NCBI GenBank assembly: GCA_003176075.1
Contig: PSRN01000300.1
Span: 1-10,925, forward strand
Reading direction: 5' to 3'
DNA from: Bdellovibrio sp.
GTDB lineage: Bacteria > Bdellovibrionota > Bdellovibrionia > Bdellovibrionales > Bdellovibrionaceae
Length of the DNA: 10,925 bases
Within the stretch, counting starts at the first letter, position 1. Each line of letters starts with the position of its first letter. The notes below the pieces were generated by a model, which was given only the letters and a program-made list of their open reading frames with translations, was not told the origin of the DNA and did no database searches. Both the position numbers and the translations under genes were made by a program. Shown here piece by piece: positions 1-6,245 of this stretch.

Positions 1-513
1 GTCGCACATGGCTTCCTGGGCTAGCTCTGCGAACTCGAAAAATATTGACAGGCATCCTGCCTGGTATGGGGGTGCGAGTGCACCCCCATACCCCCAACCC
101 GCTGACATCACGTCAGCGGGTCCGAAATATTTTTGGCTTCGCCACCACAGCCGAAAAGACCGGCACCAACGTCAATGGTGATCGTTAGTGGACACATTGT
201 CTGTGTGACAGCGAACTCACCTGTCACTGCGTGGGCGGCAAAGCCGCCACGGGTGTAGAACGAGCCCCATGGCGACGTCGCCGCTCACGCTTCAGCATTC
301 ATCCAATGGTTGAATTACGGATGCTTTTTGAAAACAGTCGTCAGGCTTCATCACATAACGTCGATTGAGATGGCGAAGCCAAAAATATTTCGGACCCGCT
401 GACGTGATGTCAGCCGGTTGGGGGCATGGGGGTGCACTCGCACCCCCATACCAGGCAGGATGCCTGTCATATTTTTCGAGTTCGCAGAGCTAGCCCAAGA
501 AGCCATGTGCGAC
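1..513. repeat. Large inverted repeat with cloverleaf-like arms
   Basis: The left arm (1-143) and right arm (372-513) are near-perfect reverse complements, differing by about three substitutions and one single-base indel, around a 228-bp centre (144-371). Each arm is itself structured. In the left arm, CAGGCA/TGCCTG (49-54/58-63), GGTATGGGGGTGC/GCACCCCCATACC (63-75/80-92) and CCCGCTGAC/GTCAGCGGG (98-106/112-120) form three hairpins, and AAAAATATT/AATATTTTT (38-46/126-134) closes them like a cloverleaf. The right arm keeps these with one C-A mismatch in the long hairpin and a slightly shorter closing stem. The centre holds further palindromes: GTGACAG/CTGTCAC near 205-227, the bulged hairpin at 229-256, and GGCGACGTCGCC near 271-282. 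No open reading frame fits the region. The left arm begins at base 1, so the element may extend outside the window. Its nature is unknown; a non-autonomous mobile repeat or a structured RNA or DNA element are possibilities. Confidence 0.85.
229..256. repeat. 28-bp palindromic unit, copy 1
   Basis: The unit reads GCGTGGGCGGC, then AAA, then GCCGCCACGGGTGT. It folds into a GC-rich hairpin (GTGG-g-CGGC with GCCGCCAC) with one bulged G and a three-base loop. A second copy at 3304-3331 matches at 26 of 28 bases, and both differences lie in the loop. This copy sits in the non-coding centre of the large inverted repeat. Confidence 0.75.
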
Positions 514-848
514 TCCGAACATGGTATCGGTCACTGAAAAACCCCGTGAAAAGTTGGAGATGGTTCCGAGGGAGACTTACATTGCTGACAGGCGACTAAG
601 GACTGGACGACCGAATGAGCGACAGCAACCGTCATCCCAGTAATAAGGGGAATCAAAACAATCTTCTTCATCGAAGATTAGGCATTGCAAGGCGTATACT
701 CGCAAGTCTTCGCGATTTACCAGTGATTCAAGACGCGCGCGCCTCCCCCATCTTGACGCCCATTTGGTTTACAAGTGTCCACTTTGCATGTCAAAATGGA
801 CAAATGGTTCCCGGGTTGCTATGCTAACAGAGGCCTTACGCCGATCCC
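514..848. other. Intergenic stretch, one small palindrome
   Basis: No credible gene is seen here. A 70-codon frame at 615-827 is rich in Arg, Ser and Pro, lacks a ribosome-binding site and resembles no family I know. The only notable structure is an 11-bp imperfect inverted repeat at 776-802 (TGTCCACTTTG, a five-base loop, CAAAATGGACA; one mismatch). It is the size and shape of a repressor operator, or could be a short hairpin. The reading frame of the ATPase remnant opens at 828, but recognisable similarity starts only after about 849. Confidence 0.4.
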
Positions 849-1061
849 CTAAAAGTATCCTACCGGCTCGAGGTTTTTGAGCCAACACATGCTGACATTC
901 GGAAACGACCGAAGTTTTACTTTTTTGATCCCGGTGTTCTCAATGATCTTCTCGAGAATTTTGTAATTTCCAATGACCGCAAAGGTTCGCTCTTTGAAAA
1001 CCTTGTCGTATCGCAAATCATCGCCTCAGCCAGAGCCCATGATTCGATGGAAATTTGGTAA
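849..1061 (+). pseudogene. Remnant of AAA/DUF4143-family ATPase (C-terminal part)
   Basis: One plus-strand frame reads about 70 codons to a TAA at 1059-1061. It contains RKRPKFYFFDPGVLNDLLEN, then GSLFENLVVSQIIASA, then a stop after DSMEIW. This is the pattern seen at the start of the DUF4143 domain of AAA_14-type ATPases, where PKFYFFDxGV is followed by a FExFIxxEI-like helix. The minus-strand neighbour has the same landmarks (PKFYFFDIGV, FGEDFEQFIVTEIF). The ATPase core, the start codon and the C-terminal nuclease-like segment are missing, and the frame stops just where the family continues with the E(V/I)D motif. I read it as a decayed fragment facing tail-to-tail a better-preserved relative 33 bp away. 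Such ATPases often act as stand-alone mobile or toxin-like genes, but no function can be assigned to a fragment. Confidence 0.7.
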
Positions 1062-1093
1062 ACTTGTCCCGTCACAGCCGCGGATCCCGACGT

Positions 1094-2277
1094 TCAAAGT
1101 TTTCCTAGGCGGAAATCGGTTATAAAATCACGCCAGTGAAGGCAATGCACTTGATCGATTTTTTGGCGTTTGCGATCACGAGAAATGTAATAAATCGCCC
1201 GACAATTCTTAATATCTTCCGCGAGCGTTTGAACGCGCTTGATGTCCCGCGCGTCCAGACGATCAGAAGATTTGATCTCGCAAGCAATATGGTCCCTGCC
1301 CCGGCTCAAGATCAGATCGATTTCATTATCATTTTTAGTTTGTAAAAACGAAAGGCGAAAGTCGGCTTGGACATACTCGTTCCCACGGAAAATTTCAGTG
1401 ACAATGAATTGTTCAAAGTCCTCCCCGAAGCTGGATGTGCCAGGGCCGGAAAAATTCCCGGTATTGCGGGACAAACTCTTACGTACGCCGATATCAAAAA
1501 AATAGAATTTTGGACTCTTGAGTTGGCTTTTTCTCACTGATTGATGAAATGGGCGCAAATAGAAGCCGATCCAAGTATCGACGAGAATATCAAAGTAGCA
1601 CTGAACAGTCTTATGCTCGACGCCGATATCCGCGCCCATTTTGCTGTAATTGACAATCCGATTCGACATTTGGGCGGCGATCTCGAGAAAGTCGCGAAAG
1701 GGGTCGATGCGCCGAACAAGTTGTTCCTCTTTGATTTCCTCCTTCAAGTAAGTCAGCCCATACGACCTCAGATAATTCTTCCTATCCTCATCAGAGTCGA
1801 GAGAATAGATTTTGGGCAGACCACCCCAGCGAAAATAGAAATCCTCGAGAAAGCTTTCGCCGAGTTCGTCCGTCGTGAGGGGGAACAGTGAATAAACAAA
1901 TGCACGGCCCGCCAATAAATTGGCGGCGCCGCGCCTTAATTTTCTCGCGCTTGATCCAGTCAGTATGAATTTTTGTTTTTCCTCCTCGATCAGGAGATGA
2001 ACGACATTGAGAAGTTTAGGAACTTTTTGAATTTCGTCCAAGACAATCCAATCCGGACGGGATTTCATCGCCCTGAGAGTCCTTGCAAGCGTCATTGGTT
2101 CGCGCGAATACTGATCTTCTTGTTCCGGCTCCAAGAGGTCGACGGTCCACTGTGAGCCCCCTTTAAACTGCTCTTTGGCGAAAGTAGATTTCCTGTGCCG
2201 CGCGCACCAAATATGAAAAAACTGTTTGATTTTGATGGGTTGATAGCTCTTTCTATCACTCCCAAAATGTCTGACAT
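1094..2277 (-). pseudogene. AAA_14/DUF4143 ATPase, frameshifted at Walker A
   Basis: The 5' part (from the ATG at 2277-2275) encodes MSDILGVIERAINPSK, then SFFIFGARGTG, the front of a Walker A loop. The frame then breaks at the AAA at 2189-2191. One added base restores GTG-KSTF-AKEQFKGGSQW and joins directly to the long downstream frame, for a total of about 394 residues, normal for the family. The downstream frame contains Walker B WIVLDEIQK, the sensor segment LTGSSARKLRRG, the DUF4143 landmark PKFYFFDIGV, and a PD-(D/E)xK-like pair, NEID and CEIK. An alternative start is the TTG at 2304, six bases after AAGGA; the 2277 ATG has no ribosome-binding site and lies inside a perfect palindrome. 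The gene follows the AraC gene on the same strand with little space. As written it cannot make an ATPase unless the base is a sequencing error or the ribosome shifts by -1. Cellular role unknown. Confidence 0.8.
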
Positions 2278-2288
2278 TTTGGGAGTGA
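2256..2288. promoter_or_regulatory. Perfect 33-bp palindrome over ATPase start codon
   Basis: TCACTCCCAAAATGTC (2256-2271) and GACATTTTGGGAGTGA (2273-2288) are exact reverse complements around one central base. On the minus strand the ATG proposed for the ATPase (2277-2275) lies in the first arm, so a hairpin in the mRNA would bury the start codon. As DNA it could be a dimeric repressor site. It is followed by no U-run, so it does not look like a terminator. Confidence 0.75.
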
Positions 2289-2368
2289 AGTCAAAACAAA
2301 ACAATTGAATTCCTTTTTCCTTCCGGTCCGCAAAAGTCTGGCCCAAATCTCGAAGCTAAAACGAGCAC

Positions 2369-3280
2369 TTATACTTTGAGGGCTTTAAGCGGCGGAATGC
2401 AAACCGAAGGGGAACTTTTGAAACGAAACTTAAACGCTTTTGAGAAAGCGCTCAAATCCTCATAGCCCACCAGTAGCGCAACATCCCCGACCTGATACTG
2501 CCCTGACTTAAGAAGCGTCTTTGCTTCGTCAAGCCTGCGATTGCGAACGTACTCCAGCGGCGACAATTTCAGTTCGCTCTTAAAGGCCCGAAAGAGAGTA
2601 GCTTGACTGGTTCGCGAAAATGCCACAATGGACTTGGTATCGAGATCGGAAAACAAGTGGGACTCGATGTATTCAAGCGCTCGAACAAGCGCGGTCGAAT
2701 CCACGGTGGTTGTCAGTTGATTCGAATTTTTTGAACGCGGCGAGGAAACACTGGCGTAAAGCTCGGTGAGCAGGTTCTCTTCGAGATAACTCATTTCTTT
2801 TTCCGAAGCGGAACCTTGAACGACCCGACAAAAGAAGTAGCGATCAACAACCTCATCTAAAAGAGGCTTTCTTGATACAGCTTGGGTCGCATTCAGAAAA
2901 TCTTTTATCTCGTTCTTGTGAACCCCCAGCGACCGAAGGTGTTGTGCATAAAAATCATTCGGCACAAAAATGGCGAAGGTATCGTAAATTGTACTGATGC
3001 TTCCCTGCTCATGCTCTTTGTCTTGGGACATAAAATGAATCAGAGATTGATCGAGCGGGAAATTCCTATTGTCTGGAAAGGTCCTGATAAAGGAGCGACT
3101 TGAGCCCCTTGGGAAAGTAAACGTCATCCGATCATGAGAATGTGGAGCTTTGGTATAGCCGATGCATCTCTCATACGCGATCCCGACGGGCCTTTCAAAA
3201 TCAACGGTCTGATTGAGTAGCTTTCCCTCGGGATAAAATTCAAACCCTCTTATCTTGGGGTAATTTGGGCGCTTAGCCAT
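2369..3280 (-). CDS. AraC-family transcriptional regulator
   Basis: This 303-residue cytoplasmic DNA-binding protein has the standard AraC length. Residues 1-180 form the sensor half, with a cupin-like HSHD segment at 47-50. Residues 199-292 form the double helix-turn-helix domain: LDTKSIVAFSRTSQATLFRAF is the first helix pair, SPLEYVRNRRLDEAKTLL the linker, and QVGDVALLVGYEDLSAFSKA the second, which is typically the most conserved (GY-D-S-FS--F). The ATG at 3280 overlaps the 3' end of the DJ-1/PfpI gene by 8 bp (ATGGCTAA) and has GAGG five bases upstream, so the two are almost certainly cotranscribed and translationally coupled. Many AraC regulators control neighbouring genes, so it may act on the promoter upstream of 4124; that is inference. 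Ligand unknown. The segment after residue 292 is short and unremarkable. Confidence 0.9.
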   Translation of the reverse strand: MAKRPNYPKIRGFEFYPEGKLLNQTVDFERPVGIAYERCIGYTKAPHSHDRMTFTFPRGSSRSFIRTFPDNRNFPLDQSLIHFMSQDKEHEQGSISTIYDTFAIFVPNDFYAQHLRSLGVHKNEIKDFLNATQAVSRKPLLDEVVDRYFFCRVVQGSASEKEMSYLEENLLTELYASVSSPRSKNSNQLTTTVDSTALVRALEYIESHLFSDLDTKSIVAFSRTSQATLFRAFKSELKLSPLEYVRNRRLDEAKTLLKSGQYQVGDVALLVGYEDLSAFSKAFKFRFKSSPSVCIPPLKALKV

Positions 3281-4124
3281 TTTTCCTCACCGGCGGTTGA
3301 ACAGCGTGGGCGGCGGAGCCGCCACGGGTGTGCAATGCCTCGCCGATGGCTTGCAAAAATTGCGGCAGATCAATGGGATGCCGGCTCGTGATGATTTTTC
3401 CGTCCACAACGACAGGAACGTCCGAAACTCTTGCTCCGGCGTTTTTCAAATCCTCCTGTACATTCCACGTAGAAGTAGCATTTTTTCCAACAAGTAAGCC
3501 AGCATTGATCAGCACCAGCGGCCCATGGCAAATCGCCGCGATCACTTTTCCTTTGTCAGCCATGGTTCTAACAAAAGAAAGGGTTCCCGGATCAATGCGC
3601 AGTGAATCGGGATTCCAGGCCCCCCCCGCAATGATGACGGCATCGTAATCAAAGTTCTCCGCCTCATCAGTGAAACGATCGATCTTGACCCAGTCCGCAT
3701 TTTCCATATATCGCACGGTCAATATGTTGTGTTCTCGCTCCAGGGGATATTGAACACCAAGCCGGCGATCAATTTTTGGCAAGCGCGGAGCAACGATGTC
3801 GACCACAGCCCCTCGCTTTCTGAAATAATCCCGATTAGCGCTTAATTCGATGCTCTCAACCCCATCGGTCGTAAGAATGGCGAGGCGTTTGCCTTCAAAC
3901 TGATGAGGGTTGGATGGCGAGTCATGCAGCACTCTGCGGAGAGGCTCATTTTCCTCTTCCAGCTGTCGCGTGCTTAACCTTGGAACTGATTGCATCTGGG
4001 CCGCTTGCGCAAGGGGCTCTCGTAACGTGGTCTCGGAGGCGAATCCGCGTGCTGCCACTATCGCGAACGTCGCGACCACGACGAGAAATAAGTTGAAAAG
4101 CCTGCTCAATTTTGTTGTCGTCAT
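3273..4124 (-). CDS. Exported DJ-1/PfpI-family protein
   Basis: The protein has 283 residues. It begins with a Sec-type signal (K5, R8, hydrophobic 9-24, likely cleavage after A29), so it probably acts in the periplasm; most family members are cytoplasmic. The DJ-1/PfpI fold runs from about 79 to 264. E90 in DGVES is the expected nucleophile-pocket glutamate, AGG is at 166-168, and AAICHGP carries the nucleophile C199 with H200. TSRHPIDLP near 246-254 is also typical of the PfpI/YhbO type. Family activities include peptidase, glyoxalase and deglycase-like chemistry; which applies here cannot be said. The tail after residue 264 is unusual: HTRGGSAAHA is encoded by a palindromic repeat unit (3304-3331). 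Start: ATG with AAGGAGAA eight bases upstream. The gene overlaps the araC-type gene downstream by 8 bp. The region 30-78 before the fold is low in predicted structure. Confidence 0.9.
   Translation of the reverse strand: MTTTKLSRLFNLFLVVVATFAIVAARGFASETTLREPLAQAAQMQSVPRLSTRQLEEENEPLRRVLHDSPSNPHQFEGKRLAILTTDGVESIELSANRDYFRKRGAVVDIVAPRLPKIDRRLGVQYPLEREHNILTVRYMENADWVKIDRFTDEAENFDYDAVIIAGGAWNPDSLRIDPGTLSFVRTMADKGKVIAAICHGPLVLINAGLLVGKNATSTWNVQEDLKNAGARVSDVPVVVDGKIITSRHPIDLPQFLQAIGEALHTRGGSAAHAVQPPVRKNG
3304..3331. repeat. 28-bp palindromic unit, copy 2 (inside a gene)
   Basis: This copy reads GCGTGGGCGGC, then GGA, then GCCGCCACGGGTGT, and matches 26 of 28 bases of the copy at 229-256. It lies in frame in the 3' end of the DJ-1/PfpI gene and encodes its C-terminal HTRGGSAAHA. 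The folding arms are fully conserved between the copies and only the loop has changed. Confidence 0.75.
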
Positions 4125-4193
4125 TTTGTGTGTTCTCCTTGAGGAAGTTGTACGTACCTAACTTATACGCAAGTCTTGAAATCACGGGAATTG

Positions 4194-4220
4194 TCTCAGT
4201 TCTCACAAGTTAGTCTCACA
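4194..4220 (-). promoter_or_regulatory. Candidate activator sites upstream of pfpI-type gene
   Basis: Reading the minus strand, TGTGAGA occurs twice 13 bp apart, followed by a third TGAGA. They lie 27 to 58 bp upstream of the possible TATAAG -10 element and 70 to 96 bp upstream of the start codon. AraC-type activators commonly bind direct repeats in such a position. Attribution to the neighbouring AraC regulator is a guess. Confidence 0.25.
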
Positions 4221-4466
4221 TTATCATCCTGTTAAACATTGGTGCTAATCCTCCTACCGGATGATTGGCACTCTCCATTAAGGATGCTCACTGAGGTGTT
4301 CGCGCAACCACAGCGCAGACGCCGTTCGAAGAAAAAATACCTCAAAGGTCCACCGCCATTATCCGGAGCATGGTCAACAGGTCCTTTTAACATGAGGTTG
4401 TCGGACTCAAAAGAAGGGTCCAGGACAAGTCTCCCTCGGGTCCTTTAAGAATCAACCATTACAAAT

Positions 4467-4495
4467 TTGACATTTGCTTTGCAGTGCACTTGAGT
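4467..4495 (+). promoter_or_regulatory. Possible promoter for the exported four-cysteine protein
   Basis: A perfect TTGACA (4467-4472) sits 50 bp before the ATG at 4522. At 17-bp spacing the -10 position reads TTGAGT, which matches the consensus poorly, so only the -35 half is convincing. Confidence 0.25.
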
Positions 4496-4521
4496 GCGGC
4501 GACTGCGGAGGATATCGAAAT

Positions 4522-5013
4522 ATGAATAGATTAATTACTGCAATGTTTCTCTTTTCAACCGGTAATGCTTTTGCCGCCCCAGTTTGGTTCGGATGCGGCA
4601 GCAGTCTCGAAGAAGCCAATTTAGAATTTCCAAACTTGTCGGCTTGTGAGGTCGGAAAACCTGACGCATCCAACAAAGATGATCCATTCCTTCGTTTGGT
4701 CGATTGCCCGGCCCCGATCAGTTTACAATTGGGAAATAGTATTTTCCAAGCGAGAGTACGTCCTGGTAATACCGTTCGCCTTGGATATATTAACATCACA
4801 GAAAGAGACTATAAAGACGCTGCTAGGAAGTACGCCTTTAATGGCGTATTAATTAATTTAAGGTTGCAACTCTATTTGGAAAATCAGGCCGGACAGGCTA
4901 TGAAAACTGTTGGCATAATCTCTGAGGATGGCAAAACTGTTTCTAATATGCATTTTGTAGGCCCCGACGGGCAACAAGATTGCTCGCTTAAAGTAAAGCC
5001 AGAGACAAAATAG
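4522..5013 (+). CDS. Small exported protein with four cysteines, unknown function
   Basis: The protein has 163 residues and I do not recognise its family. Residues 1-18 form a short Sec signal peptide (MNRLITAMFLFSTGNAFA) with cleavage expected before AP. The mature part has exactly four cysteines (25, 42, 62, 154), enough for two disulfides, which suits a periplasmic or secreted protein. C25 is not in a lipobox and comes six residues after the cleavage site, so this is not a lipoprotein by sequence. The rest alternates short polar and hydrophobic stretches (for example NGVLINLRLQLYLENQ), suggesting a beta-rich fold. I chose the ATG at 4522 because GGAGG (4507-4511) lies ten bases upstream and the signal peptide begins there; the frame stays open upstream to 4474, but that part encodes no plausible N-terminus. 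The gene stands alone and converges on the sigma-factor operon. Confidence 0.75.
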   Translation: MNRLITAMFLFSTGNAFAAPVWFGCGSSLEEANLEFPNLSACEVGKPDASNKDDPFLRLVDCPAPISLQLGNSIFQARVRPGNTVRLGYINITERDYKDAARKYAFNGVLINLRLQLYLENQAGQAMKTVGIISEDGKTVSNMHFVGPDGQQDCSLKVKPETK

Positions 5014-5106
5014 AAAGGCGCGAAGGAGTCCAGTCAGAATTAGTTTTGCCAAACTGAGCTTGCGATCCAATCCCGTTCTTGGTTAACGGTGATTCTAGCG
5101 AGATCA

Positions 5107-5143
5107 CTTTTGTTGGTCATTTTTCATCAGATCCAACCAAAAG
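5107..5143. terminator. Possible bidirectional terminator hairpin
   Basis: CTTTTGTTGG (5107-5116) pairs with CCAACCAAAAG (5133-5143), giving ten pairs and one bulged base around a 16-base loop. It lies between two convergent genes ending at 5013 and 5153, where a shared terminator is expected. The downstream U-tracts are weak on both strands, so this is only a candidate. Confidence 0.35.
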
Positions 5144-5152
5144 TAGCACATT

Positions 5153-5980
5153 TTATTGCGCAGACGAGTGCAATATTTTGGCCATGTCCTCAACTGACAT
5201 CGTCGCAATGCTATGACCTTTCTGTCTCTTATCTTCTTGGAGAAGGCCAAATACCTTGGCACGCACACCGCCTCCGATAATGGACTCCCGACTACGAACC
5301 CAAAGCATTTTTTTGTCAGTCAGTTTCAATTCAACTTCCTGACCTAAACAAGTCCCTAATTCTTTGCTGCCGGCGAAGGGTAGAAAGCTAATAACCAAAC
5401 GGCCATAGGGGGTACCCAAGGCGACGACTTCGCCCGATCCACCAACACCTCTCGACCATATCCGATCCGCATTATCGACAGCTATCGCATCCGTCAGAGC
5501 CATGACCGGGTGCTTGAGCGTCTCGGGTTCCAGACGAGTCGGTAGCACAGGGACAAAACGAACAACAATGTTCTTATCAGAACTGGCTTTAGATACCCAA
5601 CTGACAGTGCCGAAGTTTCTAATCGGCAAGCTTGCTTTGCGGATTAAGCCAGAAGGAGGATTGAGTTTTTCGTACTCGGCAACATCCACGTGCACGCTCA
5701 AGTCGTCTTCAATCAGAATATCGTAGGTGATAAAAACTGGGGGTAAGCCCTGAAAGTCGGACTTCCAAGTGGATGATCCCTTGACGTTCTTGTCAGGCTG
5801 ATAGGCGAACCCAGTCGTTTCCTGGCCCCCATATACATCCAATATTTTTGAGCCGTCGCTATTTGTCACAAAACTCTGAACCTCAACTTTGAAATGTTTT
5901 AAAAAAAGATCTTTAGTGACTGATTCCGCATAAGCCAACCCCGGCATCAGTATGAAAATGGTCAAAATAAATTTCATCAT
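5153..5980 (-). CDS. Exported protein of unknown function in ECF sigma operon
   Basis: The protein has 275 residues and no family I recognise. Residues 1-18 (MMKFILTIFILMPGLAYA) form a typical short signal peptide cleaved before ES. The mature region is rich in aromatic and beta-prone segments (PVFITYDILIEDDLSVHVDVAEY, RIWSRGVGGSGEVVALGTPYG split across 75-200) and has a single cysteine (GTCLGQ), so no disulfide and no lipobox. The start is decided by a near-perfect AGGAGG six bases before the ATG at 5980; this site overlaps the stop codon of the preceding gene, leaving a gap of only 10 bp. The frame is open further upstream, but that part overlaps the preceding gene and lacks a signal. As last gene of a sigma/anti-sigma operon it may be an envelope sensor or a regulon effector; this is inference from position. 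Confidence 0.8.
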   Translation of the reverse strand: MMKFILTIFILMPGLAYAESVTKDLFLKHFKVEVQSFVTNSDGSKILDVYGGQETTGFAYQPDKNVKGSSTWKSDFQGLPPVFITYDILIEDDLSVHVDVAEYEKLNPPSGLIRKASLPIRNFGTVSWVSKASSDKNIVVRFVPVLPTRLEPETLKHPVMALTDAIAVDNADRIWSRGVGGSGEVVALGTPYGRLVISFLPFAGSKELGTCLGQEVELKLTDKKMLWVRSRESIIGGGVRAKVFGLLQEDKRQKGHSIATMSVEDMAKILHSSAQ

Positions 5981-5990
5981 GGCGAACCTC

Positions 5991-6245
5991 CTAGAAGTTC
6001 TTGACGTCATAGAGGACATAGGTTGCAGAAAAATTCTCTTCGGGTCGAGAAGGCATAAGACCACGTGATATGATGACTCCCAAAATCAAACCGGCTGCCA
6101 AGCCTGCGGCGACATAGCTCCAGGGAGAACGACGATTGCCTGTGGCTGAGCGGAGCGTACGCTTCCAGCGCTCGAGTCGCATGGCACTCGGTTGCTGCTG
6201 TTGGAAATCGACAATCAGCTGCTCAAAATCCTTATCTTTAGTCAT
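5991..6245 (-). CDS. Small one-span membrane protein, probable anti-sigma factor
   Basis: The protein has 84 residues: a polar, glutamine-rich N-terminal part (1-42, with QQQQ at 15-18) expected in the cytoplasm, one membrane span near 43-63 (SYVAAGLAAGLILGVIIS), and a short periplasmic tail ending in YVLYDVKNF. This size and topology, directly behind an ECF sigma gene, suit a membrane-bound anti-sigma factor that holds the sigma factor inactive. The zinc-binding HxxxCxxC motif of classical ZAS anti-sigmas is absent, so the assignment rests on context. The ATG at 6245 overlaps the sigma stop codon (ATGA), a hallmark of translational coupling. An upstream GTG at 6257 in the same frame is possible but has a poorer ribosome-binding context. 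It is followed 10 bp later by the exported-protein gene. Confidence 0.7.
   Translation of the reverse strand: MTKDKDFEQLIVDFQQQQPSAMRLERWKRTLRSATGNRRSPWSYVAAGLAAGLILGVIISRGLMPSRPEENFSATYVLYDVKNF

Larger units (their letters stand above)
4142..4521. other. Divergent intergenic region with candidate operator repeats
   Basis: This spacer separates the minus-strand pfpI-type/araC-type unit from the plus-strand gene at 4522. On the minus strand TATAAG (4167-4162) could be the -10 of the pfpI-type promoter, but no good -35 is seen. Just upstream of it, TCTCA (4194-4198) and two TCTCACA heptamers (4201-4207, 4214-4220) recur with 13-bp spacing, a layout possible for activator half-sites. Further right, GGTCC recurs several times, including GGTCCTTTTAA near 4380 and GGTCCTTTAAG near 4439. 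No credible gene is seen; a 69-codon frame at 4239-4448 is basic, lacks a ribosome-binding site and has no recognisable motif. Confidence 0.4.

Noticed and set aside
1..513. CRISPR array
   Set aside because: The repetition is inverted and nested, with no regularly spaced direct repeats and no cas genes nearby.
615..827. 70-codon plus-strand frame
   Set aside because: No ribosome-binding site, Arg/Ser/Pro-rich composition, no recognisable motif; it lies between a repeat element and a decayed gene.
2257..2287. Rho-independent terminator for the araC-type gene
   Set aside because: The stem is perfect but lies inside the next reading frame and is not followed by a U-run.
4239..4448. 69-codon plus-strand frame between divergent genes
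   Set aside because: Non-ATG start without ribosome-binding site, basic low-complexity stretch, no family resemblance.
4419..4449. Terminator-like hairpin AGGAC/GTCCT followed by TTTAAG
   Set aside because: Only five pairs, a long loop and a poor U-tract, and no gene ends just before it.
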